Shown here piece by piece: positions 19,977 through 27,177 of a stretch of DNA of 64,000 nucleotides. The translations under genes were made by a program, and so were the position numbers. The stretch is from JAHECE01 sp963780675. GTDB lineage: Bacteria; Actinomycetota; Actinomycetes; Actinomycetales; JAHECE01. The stretch is from the NCBI GenBank assembly GCA_963780675.1, contig CAWACR010000003.1:1178001-1242000 (forward strand). The letters run 5' to 3'. The notes beneath the pieces were generated by a model. That model did not search any database and was not told the origin of the DNA. It was given only the letters and a program-made list of their open reading frames with translations. Position 1 is the first letter of the stretch. Each line of letters opens with the position of its first letter.

Positions 19977-20645
19977 TCACGAGGTGACGTCCAGCTCCTG
20001 GTACATGCCGGCGGCGTAGTGCTGGGGCAGGTTGCAGACCAGCTCGTAACGCCCCGGCGGCAGCGTGAGCGTGGTCCAACCGGCGGACCCGGACGTGATT
20101 CCCTCGCCCGCACCGGCCCCGCAAGAAGTGGACACCTCACCGAGGCTGCCGGTCTCATCGATCCTGTCGTCAGCCCCGACGGGGCGCTGCCCGGCTGACT
20201 CGCCGTCCGCCAACGGCAGGATCACCACCTCGTGGGTGCGCCAGCCCATGTTCGCGACCACGACGCTGACCTGCCCCGCGGGCACGCTCGTGGGCCACGC
20301 CCGCAGCATCATCCGAGCACCCTGGGGTGAGGTCCCGCCCATCATCGAAGTCATACCCGTGTCCCCGAGCGCAACCTGGACCTGCGCTCCGGGCAGGTCC
20401 TGCGGCGGCCGGCAGCTCACCGGCGCGTACGTGTAGCCGTCCGGGCCGCCCGCCATCCACCCGCCGCCCATCGTCCAGTCCCCCGCCCCCGGGCCGGCGG
20501 TGGTTGCGGACGACGAGGCTGGAGGAACCTGCGAGGACGGCCCCATCGGGCCCACCGTCGGGCCCGCGCACCCGGCCAGGAGCACCAGCCCCGTGACCAG
20601 CCCGACCCACGCCATGATTCCCCGGGCTGTCCTCGGCGCACCCAT
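19977..20645 (-). CDS. Cupredoxin-like lipoprotein
   Basis: The product starts with a lipoprotein signal ending LVLLAGCAGP, so it should be lipidated at Cys and anchored outside the membrane. After a Gly/Met/Ser-rich linker comes a plastocyanin/cupredoxin-like domain: SVVVANMGWRTHEVVILPL carries the first Cu-ligand histidine and YELVCNLPQHYAAGMYQEL supplies Cys, His and Met in the C-x4-H-x4-M spacing of type 1 copper sites. Length 222 residues from ATG 20645 (MAWVGL at a nearby ATG is an alternative). Probably a periplasmic-face copper electron carrier; the nearby multicopper oxidase and DUF3105 remnants point to a former copper cluster. Confidence 0.8.
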   Translation of the reverse strand: MGAPRTARGIMAWVGLVTGLVLLAGCAGPTVGPMGPSSQVPPASSSATTAGPGAGDWTMGGGWMAGGPDGYTYAPVSCRPPQDLPGAQVQVALGDTGMTSMMGGTSPQGARMMLRAWPTSVPAGQVSVVVANMGWRTHEVVILPLADGESAGQRPVGADDRIDETGSLGEVSTSCGAGAGEGITSGSAGWTTLTLPPGRYELVCNLPQHYAAGMYQELDVTS

Positions 20646-20946
20646 CCCCTGAACGTACTCCCCCCGGTATCCGGCACTCCGGTGTGGGCCGGCAGCAGCC
20701 CGCAGGACCAGCACGGCGGTTGGCGACGTGCGGCACTGACCACGCCCGCGGGCGCCCGAGCACTCGGAGAGAATCACTTCTGACTCCTCTCATTGCCCCA
20801 ATTCTTGCCATCGACGAGGGCGCACCTCCGCCCGCACGACTCGCGGGGTAGGGCGTCGGTCAGGCCGTCAGCCGTCAGGGCGGACCGAGTCTCAACCGCG
20901 ACGTTGCACGTCACTGCCCGCGGCGAGGATCCCGCGACGACGCTGC

Positions 20947-21090
20947 TCAGAGGGGTCGCATCGCGTGGGCGGCGATGTCGCGCACGATCTGAGCGGCCGG
21001 CTCGACGCCGTGGGCGAAGCGCACCGACTCCCCCGCGTACATCGCCATCGCCCCCTCCCGGGCCCGCCGGAGGTGCGGCACCTGGCGGGC
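20947..21090 (-). pseudogene. Nitronate monooxygenase, extreme C-terminus
   Basis: About 45 residues ending MAMYAGESVRFAHGVEPAAQ and IVRDIAAHAMRPL match the C-terminal helix region of nitronate monooxygenase/2-nitropropane dioxygenase family proteins, where a YAGESV-like motif closes the FMN site. The rest of the TIM barrel is absent: upstream DNA on this strand is antisense to another fragment. A remnant only. Confidence 0.45.
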
Positions 21091-21291
21091 CGGCGGGTGC
21101 TCGAGCTGATGCCCCATGTCCCCTCGGCGCAGCAGATACGGGCCAGCGCGGCCATGGTCTCCTACGTCGACCGGCTCACGATCGGCATCACCGGCGACGC
21201 CGTCACCCTGCCCGACGTCGACCGCCTCATCGCCGCCGTCGGACGGGAACTCGACGATCTCATGGCTGACGACGGCCTCCCTGGGCCGTAG
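21082..21291 (+). pseudogene. WS/DGAT acyltransferase, C-terminal stump
   Basis: About 70 residues, VLELMPHVPSAQQIRASAAM then VSYVDRLTIGITGDAVTLPD and VDRLIAAVGRELDDL, match the end of the wax ester synthase/diacylglycerol acyltransferase C-terminal domain. The catalytic HHxxxDG domain is missing. It abuts, tail-first, the nitronate monooxygenase stump on the other strand, as if two truncated genes had been joined by deletion. Confidence 0.5.
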
Positions 21292-21381
21292 CGAGGGGCG
21301 CCGAGAGCCGGTGCCGTGGAAACCCGCGGGACGCTCGGGGCGGTGGGGACGGAAGGGAAGGAAGGGACCTAGCCTGCTGGG

Positions 21382-21888
21382 ATGAGTGAGATCAGGGCCT
21401 CCGACGCAGGGCCGTCCCGTTCGTCGTCGTCCTCGCTCTTCGAGCACGTCCCGCACCCGCGGATCGCCGCCCGGAAGGAGTCCGGGCCGGCGAGGACGTC
21501 GGATCAACGGCTCAAGGGCAAGGGGCCGATCGGTCGGGTGAACGCCCGCTTCGGTGTGGTCGTCACGGTGGCGGTGGGCACGATGTGGTGCGCCTACCTG
21601 TTCACGCTGCTGGCCCTGCTCTCCCTGCCGGCGGCGCTGCGGTCGCACAACAGCCTCATCATCGTGGCGTGGATCGCCCAGACGTTCCTGCAGCTGGTCC
21701 TCCTCCCGATCATCATCGTCGGCCAGAACGTCCAGGCCGCGGCGTCCGACCAGCGGGCCGAGGACACCTACCGGGACGCCGAGGCCGTCCTCCACGAGGC
21801 GCTGCAGATCCAGGCCCACCTGCGGGCCCAGGACGAGGTCCTGCTCCGCCTCCTCACGGAACGACCCGAGACCGAGTCACCGCCGTGA
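21382..21888 (+). CDS. DUF1003-like two-helix membrane protein
   Basis: A 168-residue protein with a charged N-terminal tail, two membrane helices (FGVVVTVAVGTMWCAYLFTL and IIVAWIAQTFLQLVLLPIII) and a C-terminal helical region GQNVQAAASDQRAEDTYRDA. The QNxQA-DRRAE-Y pattern after the second helix resembles DUF1003, though the first half is less typical. Function unknown. It converges on, and overlaps by about 12 bases, the ferredoxin gene on the other strand. Confidence 0.7.
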   Translation: MSEIRASDAGPSRSSSSSLFEHVPHPRIAARKESGPARTSDQRLKGKGPIGRVNARFGVVVTVAVGTMWCAYLFTLLALLSLPAALRSHNSLIIVAWIAQTFLQLVLLPIIIVGQNVQAAASDQRAEDTYRDAEAVLHEALQIQAHLRAQDEVLLRLLTERPETESPP

Positions 21889-22116
21889 CCCCGCGGCACC
21901 GGCAGCGTCGACGTAGAGCGCCCGGGCCGGGCACAGCTTGACGGCGGTCCGGGCGGCGTCGGGGTCGACCCGGGGGTCGATCACGATGGGGTACCCCCAC
22001 TCGTCCAGGGTGATGTGGTGCGGCAGCAGGCTCGCGCATACGCCGTGCGCGGTGCAGGCGACCCGGTCGACGCGCAGGATGACGAACGGCGCGGCGCGCT
22101 CAAGTGCTGGCGACAT
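21877..22116 (-). CDS. Small ferredoxin (3Fe-4S or 4Fe-4S type)
   Basis: A 79-residue ferredoxin with CTAHGVCASLLP and a later KLCPARALYV, giving Cys spacing C-x5-C-x(n)-CP. The reduced cysteine set is that of single-cluster actinobacterial ferredoxins of the P450-reducing type. The start ATG 22116 lies 17 bases inside the end of the preceding NuoF-like gene, so translation is probably coupled. It is the last gene of a five-gene redox operon and likely exchanges electrons with the NuoF-like protein. Confidence 0.85.
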   Translation of the reverse strand: MSPALERAAPFVILRVDRVACTAHGVCASLLPHHITLDEWGYPIVIDPRVDPDAARTAVKLCPARALYVDAAGAAGSRR

Positions 22117-23204
22117 GCTGCGGGCTCCTGTTCTGCTGGGGGCACCAACCGCCCGCGTGCTGATCGGCGTGGCGGGCGAAGACCCGCAGCGCCGACGCGC
22201 CGAAGCGGCTCACGCCGTCGGGGAACCGGCAGGCACCCCGGTTGGGCAGCAGGCCGAGGTGGTGCTGGAGCCGGTCGTAGGTGGCGCGGGTGGGGCGGGC
22301 CGCGAACTCGCCGAAGTCGGCCGCCACGGCCGGCAGGCCGAACATGCACGGCCCGCACTGGCCCGCCGACTCCCCTGCCGCGTAGGCGAGCATGCCGGCG
22401 ACCGTCTGGAGCGGGCAGAAGCGGGGGTCGATCACGGTGATCACGCCCGGGCCGACCGAGCCGCCGAACGCGGTGAGCGACTCGCGCGACCACGTCGCCC
22501 GGCGTGCTTCCTCGGCGGTCAGGAACACCCCGCCGAGTCCTCCGACCAGGACGGCCTCGACGTCGGGGTTCAGCCCACCGGCCGCCTGGAGGAGCCCCGC
22601 CAGGTTCACGCCGGCCTCGGTCGACAGGACCTGCGGCGCCGCGACGTACCCACCGATGCCGACCAGGCGCGGACCCGGTTCCTGCTCGGTCCCGAACGAG
22701 CGGAACCACTGCGGGCCCCGCTCGGCGATCTGGGCGATGCGCCAGGTCGTCTCCGCGTTGAGGACGAGCGTGGGCCTGATGCGCCGCCCCTGGCTGTCCC
22801 GCCCGCCCAGGACGAACGGGGCGCGCTTGGTCATCGGCCGCGCGAGCCCCCCGTGGGCCAGGGAGATCAGCGAGGTCTCCTCCGAGGAGACGTACCGGTC
22901 CGGCGCCTCGAGGACGTCGAGCCCGCGCCGCCGCGAGCCGCTCGGAGGTGCGGCTGCCGCGGTGCGCGGCGAAGAGCACCCTCCGGCCCCTGCCCGAGGC
23001 CACGAGCGTGGCGCCGTGGACGAGGTCGTCGAGGTGATGGGCGACCACCCAGCCGTCCTTCGCCGCGCCGAGCTCGCCGTCGCACGCGTTGACGACGAGG
23101 TCCGCACGGTGCTCGACGGCGGTCCGCACCTTGATCGCGGTGCTGAAGGCGGCACCGCCGCGTCCGGTGAGGCCGGAGGCGTCGAGGGCGTCGAGGAGGT
23201 TCAC
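22100..23204 (-). CDS. NuoF-like SLBB/iron-sulfur oxidoreductase, one frameshift
   Basis: The N-terminal block SGLTGRGGAAFSTAIKVR is the glycine-rich nucleotide-binding loop of the NuoF/51-kDa family, followed by VVNACDGELGAAKDGWV. After a frameshift near 22930 the reading continues through VSSEETSLISLAHGG, an SLBB-type region, and the cluster motif ESAGQCGPCMFGLPA. This composition fits stand-alone NADH:ferredoxin-type subunits rather than complex I. Start GTG 23204 overlaps the upstream stop as GTGA with GGAG before it. The gene lies between a ferric-reductase-like membrane protein and a ferredoxin, suggesting a chain from NAD(P)H to ferredoxin and a membrane flavin or heme partner. Confidence 0.8.
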
Positions 23205-23764
23205 GACCACTCCTGCCCGGCGATCGCGCGGCGCCGCTCCCGGTCCGCGAACGTGGTGCTCACCCGCCACACGATGAAGGCGGCACCCACCAGGCCGCAC
23301 GCCGCCGTCGTCGCCCGCAGGAGCGGCTCGTTCGCGGTGCCCATCATCAGGCCGTGCACCATGGCCATCGCCCACAGGCCGTAGGTGGCCCAGTGGATCC
23401 CCTTCCAGACTCGCTCGGACAGGCGGTGGCGCAGGAGCGAGGTGACGACGACGGCGATCAGGACGTCGAGAGCCAGTGTCCCGAGCCCGACCCACACCCT
23501 CGCGTAGGAGGAGCTGAACGGCACGAGAACGGAGATCAGGTCGATCGAGACGTAGGTCTCCGCGATCGCGGTCGCCACATGCACCGCGAGGAAGGCGACC
23601 ATCCCGAGGGACAGCCACCGGTGCACGGCCATCACCACGGTGGGGCTGTCCCCGTGCGGGCGACGTCGGCCGGCCGTGATCACCCCGAGGGCCACGACGA
23701 CGGTCATCAGCACGATGCTCGCGATGCCCGTCCCGCGGGAGACGTACCAGAGCAGCTCGTTCAC
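23201..23764 (-). CDS. Ferric-reductase-like transmembrane protein
   Basis: A 187-residue protein of about six helices with heme-ligand-like histidines: MAVHRWLSLGMVAFLAVHVA and WKGIHWATYGLWAMAMVHGL. This is the ferric reductase-like transmembrane domain (MsrQ/YedZ-like), a b-type cytochrome carrier in the inner membrane. GTG 23764 overlaps the apbE stop as GTGA, and its own stop overlaps the NuoF-like start, so the three genes form a coupled operon. MsrP, the usual partner of MsrQ, is absent. In actinobacteria similar domains are found with ApbE and FMN-binding proteins. Confidence 0.85.
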   Translation of the reverse strand: MNELLWYVSRGTGIASIVLMTVVVALGVITAGRRRPHGDSPTVVMAVHRWLSLGMVAFLAVHVATAIAETYVSIDLISVLVPFSSSYARVWVGLGTLALDVLIAVVVTSLLRHRLSERVWKGIHWATYGLWAMAMVHGLMMGTANEPLLRATTAACGLVGAAFIVWRVSTTFADRERRRAIAGQEWS

Positions 23765-24723
23765 GAGCGGGCCCCTTCATCCGGGTCCGGCCAGCCGGGG
23801 GTGAGAACGACGCTACCGTCGACGCCGTCGAGCCGGGCCGGGATGCCGTGCGCCGACAGCCACCCCGGCGCGTCGGGGCCGAGGACGATCGCGGCCGTGG
23901 AGGCCGCGTTCGCCTCGAGCGCGCTCGAGGCGGCGCAGGTGACCTGGGCCCAGGTGACGCTCGCCGTCGCGCCCGTCCGCGGGTCGACGATGTGATGACG
24001 CCGTCCGCCGGGCGTGTCCCACGTGCGCAGGCGGGTCGAGGATGTCGTGAACGCCTGGCTCGAACCGGTGACCACCTGCACGAGCGCGCCGTCGGCCGCC
24101 TCGACGCCGATCTGCCATCCACCGAGGGGCGCCTCGCCGCTGACCGCGATGTCGCCGCCGAGGTTGACGAGGAAGCCACCGGGGAGGCGCGCGGCGAGCA
24201 GGGCGGCGATCGTGTCCGCCGCCTGCGCCTTGGCCGTGGCGCCCAGGTCGATCAGGCACCCGGCACCCGTGGTGACCCGATCGGTGGCGTCGTCGATCTC
24301 GATCGTCCACCAGCCGGGAACGGGCGCGGCGGCGGCGGATGCGCGGGCCGGACGGGCGCGGACCTCGTCCATGTCGGCGTCGTAGCCGCTCGCTACGACC
24401 GCCGAGCCGACCGTGGGGTCGACGAGCCCGTCGGTGATCCGGGCCGCATGGAGGGCCGCTCTCAGGTAGGCCGCGAACGTCGGCGAGGCCAGGACCGACG
24501 CCGGTCCGCTGCTTGCGCGGGAAGCGAGAACGCAGACCTCGGAATCGGGCCGGAAGCGGGACACCGCCGCGTCCAGCCCGGCCAGATGGTCCTGGGCGAT
24601 GGCCGTCGCCTCGGCGAGGGCGCCCGGCTCCGTCGCGAGGATCCGGTTCGTCGTGCCGATCGCCCGAAACGTCGACGAGACGACCGTCCCGGGCGCCGGG
24701 ACCCGGTGCGAGGCCGCGGACAC
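23761..24723 (-). CDS. apbE: FAD:protein FMN transferase ApbE
   Basis: A 320-residue ApbE-family enzyme, which covalently attaches FMN from FAD to threonines of extracytoplasmic flavoproteins. Recognisable parts: the opening RAIGTTNRILAT, the SRFRPDSEVCVLA segment, DPTVGSAVVASGYDAD, the Mg/FAD loop IDLGATAKAQAADTIAALL, the GGDIAVSGEAP glycine loop, HHIVDPRTGATAS, and SALEANAASTAAIVLG. GTG 24723 gives family length. It opens the coupled series apbE, reductase-like, NuoF-like, ferredoxin. An obvious FMN-acceptor protein with an FMN-binding domain is missing, unless it is encoded elsewhere. Confidence 0.9.
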   Translation of the reverse strand: MSAASHRVPAPGTVVSSTFRAIGTTNRILATEPGALAEATAIAQDHLAGLDAAVSRFRPDSEVCVLASRASSGPASVLASPTFAAYLRAALHAARITDGLVDPTVGSAVVASGYDADMDEVRARPARASAAAAPVPGWWTIEIDDATDRVTTGAGCLIDLGATAKAQAADTIAALLAARLPGGFLVNLGGDIAVSGEAPLGGWQIGVEAADGALVQVVTGSSQAFTTSSTRLRTWDTPGGRRHHIVDPRTGATASVTWAQVTCAASSALEANAASTAAIVLGPDAPGWLSAHGIPARLDGVDGSVVLTPGWPDPDEGARS

Positions 24724-24727
24724 CGGA

Positions 24728-25030
24728 TCAGGAACCGCTCGTCTTGGACTGCGCCTGGCCGTTGCCCGGCTGCACGGGCGCGACGGCGCCGAAGCGGGAG
24801 CGCGACGGGGGTGTCGCCGAGGACGACCCGCCGGCGGTAGAGCCGGCGGAGCCCTGGGCGGACGTGCCCCCGGACCCCGCAGTGCCCGCGGCGACGGTCG
24901 TCCCGGCGGCGGTGCTCGCCGTCGGGATGGCGAGGTGAACACCCACGACCCCTGTGGCGAGCGCTGCGGCGACGAGAGCACCCGTCGTCCAGCGTCGCGC
25001 CGCGGCCAGTGGTCCGGTGGTGGTGCGCAT
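24728..25030 (-). CDS. Secreted or membrane-anchored low-complexity protein
   Basis: The 100-residue product from ATG 25030 has a signal-like N-terminus (MRTTTGPLAAARRWTTGALV, hydrophobic to HLAIPTAS) followed by an Ala/Gly/Ser/Thr-rich extracytoplasmic tail ending GNGQAQSKTSGS. No domain is recognised and there is no clear FMN-binding motif. It sits four bases upstream of apbE and is probably co-transcribed. It occupies the place where an ApbE substrate is often encoded, so it is a candidate target or anchor, but the sequence does not show this. Confidence 0.6.
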   Translation of the reverse strand: MRTTTGPLAAARRWTTGALVAAALATGVVGVHLAIPTASTAAGTTVAAGTAGSGGTSAQGSAGSTAGGSSSATPPSRSRFGAVAPVQPGNGQAQSKTSGS

Positions 25031-25180
25031 CGGTCGGCGCCCCTTCTGTCGGTAACACGTCAACCGTGACACCCGAGCCTGAGGGGTTGCCCCCTCGAAC
25101 TTGTGGTGAGCCTGTGACTTCCCTGAGGACGGCACCGCACCGACGCGCCCGGGGGCACCTGAGGGATCGGCGGCGTCGGG

Positions 25181-25717
25181 TCAGGACTCGGGACGCCCGC
25201 CAGGGGGGACGGCCTCGTCCGTCGGTGCCATCGTGGGCCGGGCCGGATCTCTCGGGTACTGGTCGAGTCGGCGCTCGATCGACGCCAGACGTGCCTCGAG
25301 ACTCTGGAGCGCGGCCAGGATGGCGGCCTCCGTCGATTCCTCTCGCGCCTCGTGCGGGCGTTCCTCGTCGTGGACGAAGAGCGCCGCCAGGGAGGCGCTG
25401 ACCATCGCCAGGAGCAGGAACCCGACCACCATCAGCACCACCGAGAGCGCCGCACCCTCGTCGGTACTCGGCGGCGCCCCGATGAACCCGACGGTGGTGA
25501 TCAGGCTGATCGCCCACCACAGGCCCCGCCAGTAGGAGGTGACCGTGTCCGTCTCGATCGCGGCCGCGGCCCCCGCCGAGACGACGATGATCACCAACGC
25601 GCTCGTCAGCGCAGGCCACAACCAGGACCGGCTGACGCGAAAACGCGAACGACGTCCAGACATGTCGATCCAACCATCGAGAAAGAGCCGCCACTCACGG
25701 CGCCGCCATGCTCGCAC
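25181..25717 (-). CDS. Two-helix ion channel-like protein with non-canonical filter
   Basis: The product has two membrane helices (WPALTSALVIIVVSAGAAAA and LSVVLMVVGFLLLAMVSASL) with a pore-loop-like segment between them, WWAISLITTVGFIGAPP, then a soluble tail with a coiled region ILAALQSLEARLASIERRLD. This is the layout of Kch-type two-helix potassium channels, but the filter reads TTVGFIGA instead of TTVGYGD. It may be a channel of altered selectivity. GTG 25717 is used; ATG 25663 would also keep both helices. The neighbour is a small metallopeptidase. Confidence 0.75.
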   Translation of the reverse strand: MRAWRRREWRLFLDGWIDMSGRRSRFRVSRSWLWPALTSALVIIVVSAGAAAAIETDTVTSYWRGLWWAISLITTVGFIGAPPSTDEGAALSVVLMVVGFLLLAMVSASLAALFVHDEERPHEAREESTEAAILAALQSLEARLASIERRLDQYPRDPARPTMAPTDEAVPPGGRPES

Positions 25718-25723
25718 AGCGAG

Positions 25724-26104
25724 CTAATGCCAGCCGAGGGAGCGCAGTTCTGCCTCGCTGATCCCCATCGCATGGCCCACCTCGTGGCCGAGGACCTTGA
25801 GGACCCGGGCCGGCACCGCGTCGGGGGAGTCGCACGCGCGAAGGATGGGCCGTCGGAAGAGCGTGATGGTGTCGGGAATCGAGCCCGGGACTCGTCCGCC
25901 GCGCGCCGTGATCGGAATGCCCCGGAACAGGCCGAGCAGCGTCATCCCTCGAGGCGCAGCCCCAGGCTCCGGCTCGTCCTCGACCAGGACCGCAATCTCG
26001 GCGAGCAACGGCGACATCCAGTCAGGCAGGGCGTCCAGAGCATCCCTGACCAGGTCGTCGAACTCCTCGCTCGACATCTGAACCGGCGCCACACCGTCCC
26101 CCAT
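25724..26104 (-). CDS. Small zincin-like metallopeptidase (PF06262)
   Basis: A 126-residue protein with the zinc-binding helix KVLGHEVGHAMGISEAEL (HExxH plus a downstream Glu), preceded by the family stretch GLFRGIPITARGG and SIPDTITLFRRPIL. This is the COG3824/PF06262 mini-metallopeptidase family of actinobacteria. The biological substrate is unknown. It opens MGDGVAPVQMSSEEFDDLV, also typical. Its end lies six bases from the start used for the channel-like gene, so the two are probably one transcript. Confidence 0.88.
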   Translation of the reverse strand: MGDGVAPVQMSSEEFDDLVRDALDALPDWMSPLLAEIAVLVEDEPEPGAAPRGMTLLGLFRGIPITARGGRVPGSIPDTITLFRRPILRACDSPDAVPARVLKVLGHEVGHAMGISEAELRSLGWH

Positions 26105-26351
26105 TCCACGCCGAGCACTCCGTCAGCGGGCCAGGTGACCGCGACGGGTGGAGGGCGCCGTCGTCGCCTGACCCTATGGCGCCCCCGGCGGGACGCGAGT
26201 TCAGGATCGCAGGCTCATGAACGCCCCCACGAGCGTCGAACCCGAGACGCTCGAGCAGCTACGGGCTGCCTGTGACGGTGCCGGTGGCCGGGGGCAAGCC
26301 GAGCCTTCCCTACCTGGCGGGCGCCCCGGCGCCGCCCCTACCGTCGGGTTC

Positions 26352-27104
26352 ATGACCCCGCGCGGCACGACCGGCCCCACCGACCCACACCCCTCCATCG
26401 GGGCCCCCACCGCGGACGGGGGTGGCACCAGCCACGCCGCGAAGCTGAACTGGCTCCGCGCCGGGGTGCTCGGCGCGAACGACGGCATCATCTCGACCGC
26501 TGGTCTGGTGGTCGGCGTGGCCGGCGCGACCACCGCCATCGGGCCGATCGTGACGGCGGGCGTCGCCGGCGTGGTCGCGGGGGCGGTGTCGATGGCCCTC
26601 GGGGAGTACGTGTCGGTCAGCAGCCAGCGGGACGCCGAGCGGGCGCTCATCGAACGGGAGCGCCGGGAACTCGCCGAGGACCCCGAGGGCGAGCTCGAGG
26701 AGCTCGCCGCCATCTACCGCGGCAAGGGTCTGTCGAAGGAGACCGCGCACGCCGTCGCCACCGAGCTCACGGCGATCGACCCGTTCGCCGCCCACGTCGA
26801 GGCCGAGCTCGGACTCGACCCGAACGACCTCACCAACCCCACGCACGCCGCGATCTCCTCCGGGACCGCCTTCACCGCCGGCGCGATCCTGCCCATCGCC
26901 GCGATCACCCTCGCACCAGCCGACATCCGCATCATCGTGACGTTCGTCGCGGTGCTCCTGGCCCTCGTGCTCACCGGGACCATCAGCGCCCGCCTCGGCG
27001 GCGCCGGCAAGAGACAGGCCGTACTCCGCTTGGTCCTCGGCGGCGCCGCCGCCATGATCGTCACCTGGGCCGTCGGGCTCCTCCTCGGAGTCAGCGTGGC
27101 CTAG
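26352..27104 (+). CDS. VIT1/CCC1-family iron or manganese transporter
   Basis: The 250-residue product starts at ATG 26352; the in-frame extension to 26217 looks unrelated. Motifs of the family are present: LRAGVLGANDGIISTAGLVV in the first helix (the metal-binding region), then ALGEYVSVSSQRDAERALIE and DLTNPTHAAISSGTAFTAG. Five helices and a cytoplasmic loop between helices 2 and 3 match vacuolar iron transporter-like proteins, which move Fe2+ or Mn2+ out of the cytoplasm. The adjacent P1B-5-type ATPase makes metal efflux the likely theme here. Confidence 0.88.
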   Translation: MTPRGTTGPTDPHPSIGAPTADGGGTSHAAKLNWLRAGVLGANDGIISTAGLVVGVAGATTAIGPIVTAGVAGVVAGAVSMALGEYVSVSSQRDAERALIERERRELAEDPEGELEELAAIYRGKGLSKETAHAVATELTAIDPFAAHVEAELGLDPNDLTNPTHAAISSGTAFTAGAILPIAAITLAPADIRIIVTFVAVLLALVLTGTISARLGGAGKRQAVLRLVLGGAAAMIVTWAVGLLLGVSVA

Positions 27105-27177
27105 CCGGACCCGCGCGCCGGTGAGCCCGGCGCCGCGAACGGCTGCGGCGGCGTCGTCCCCCGGCACCTCGGGGGGG

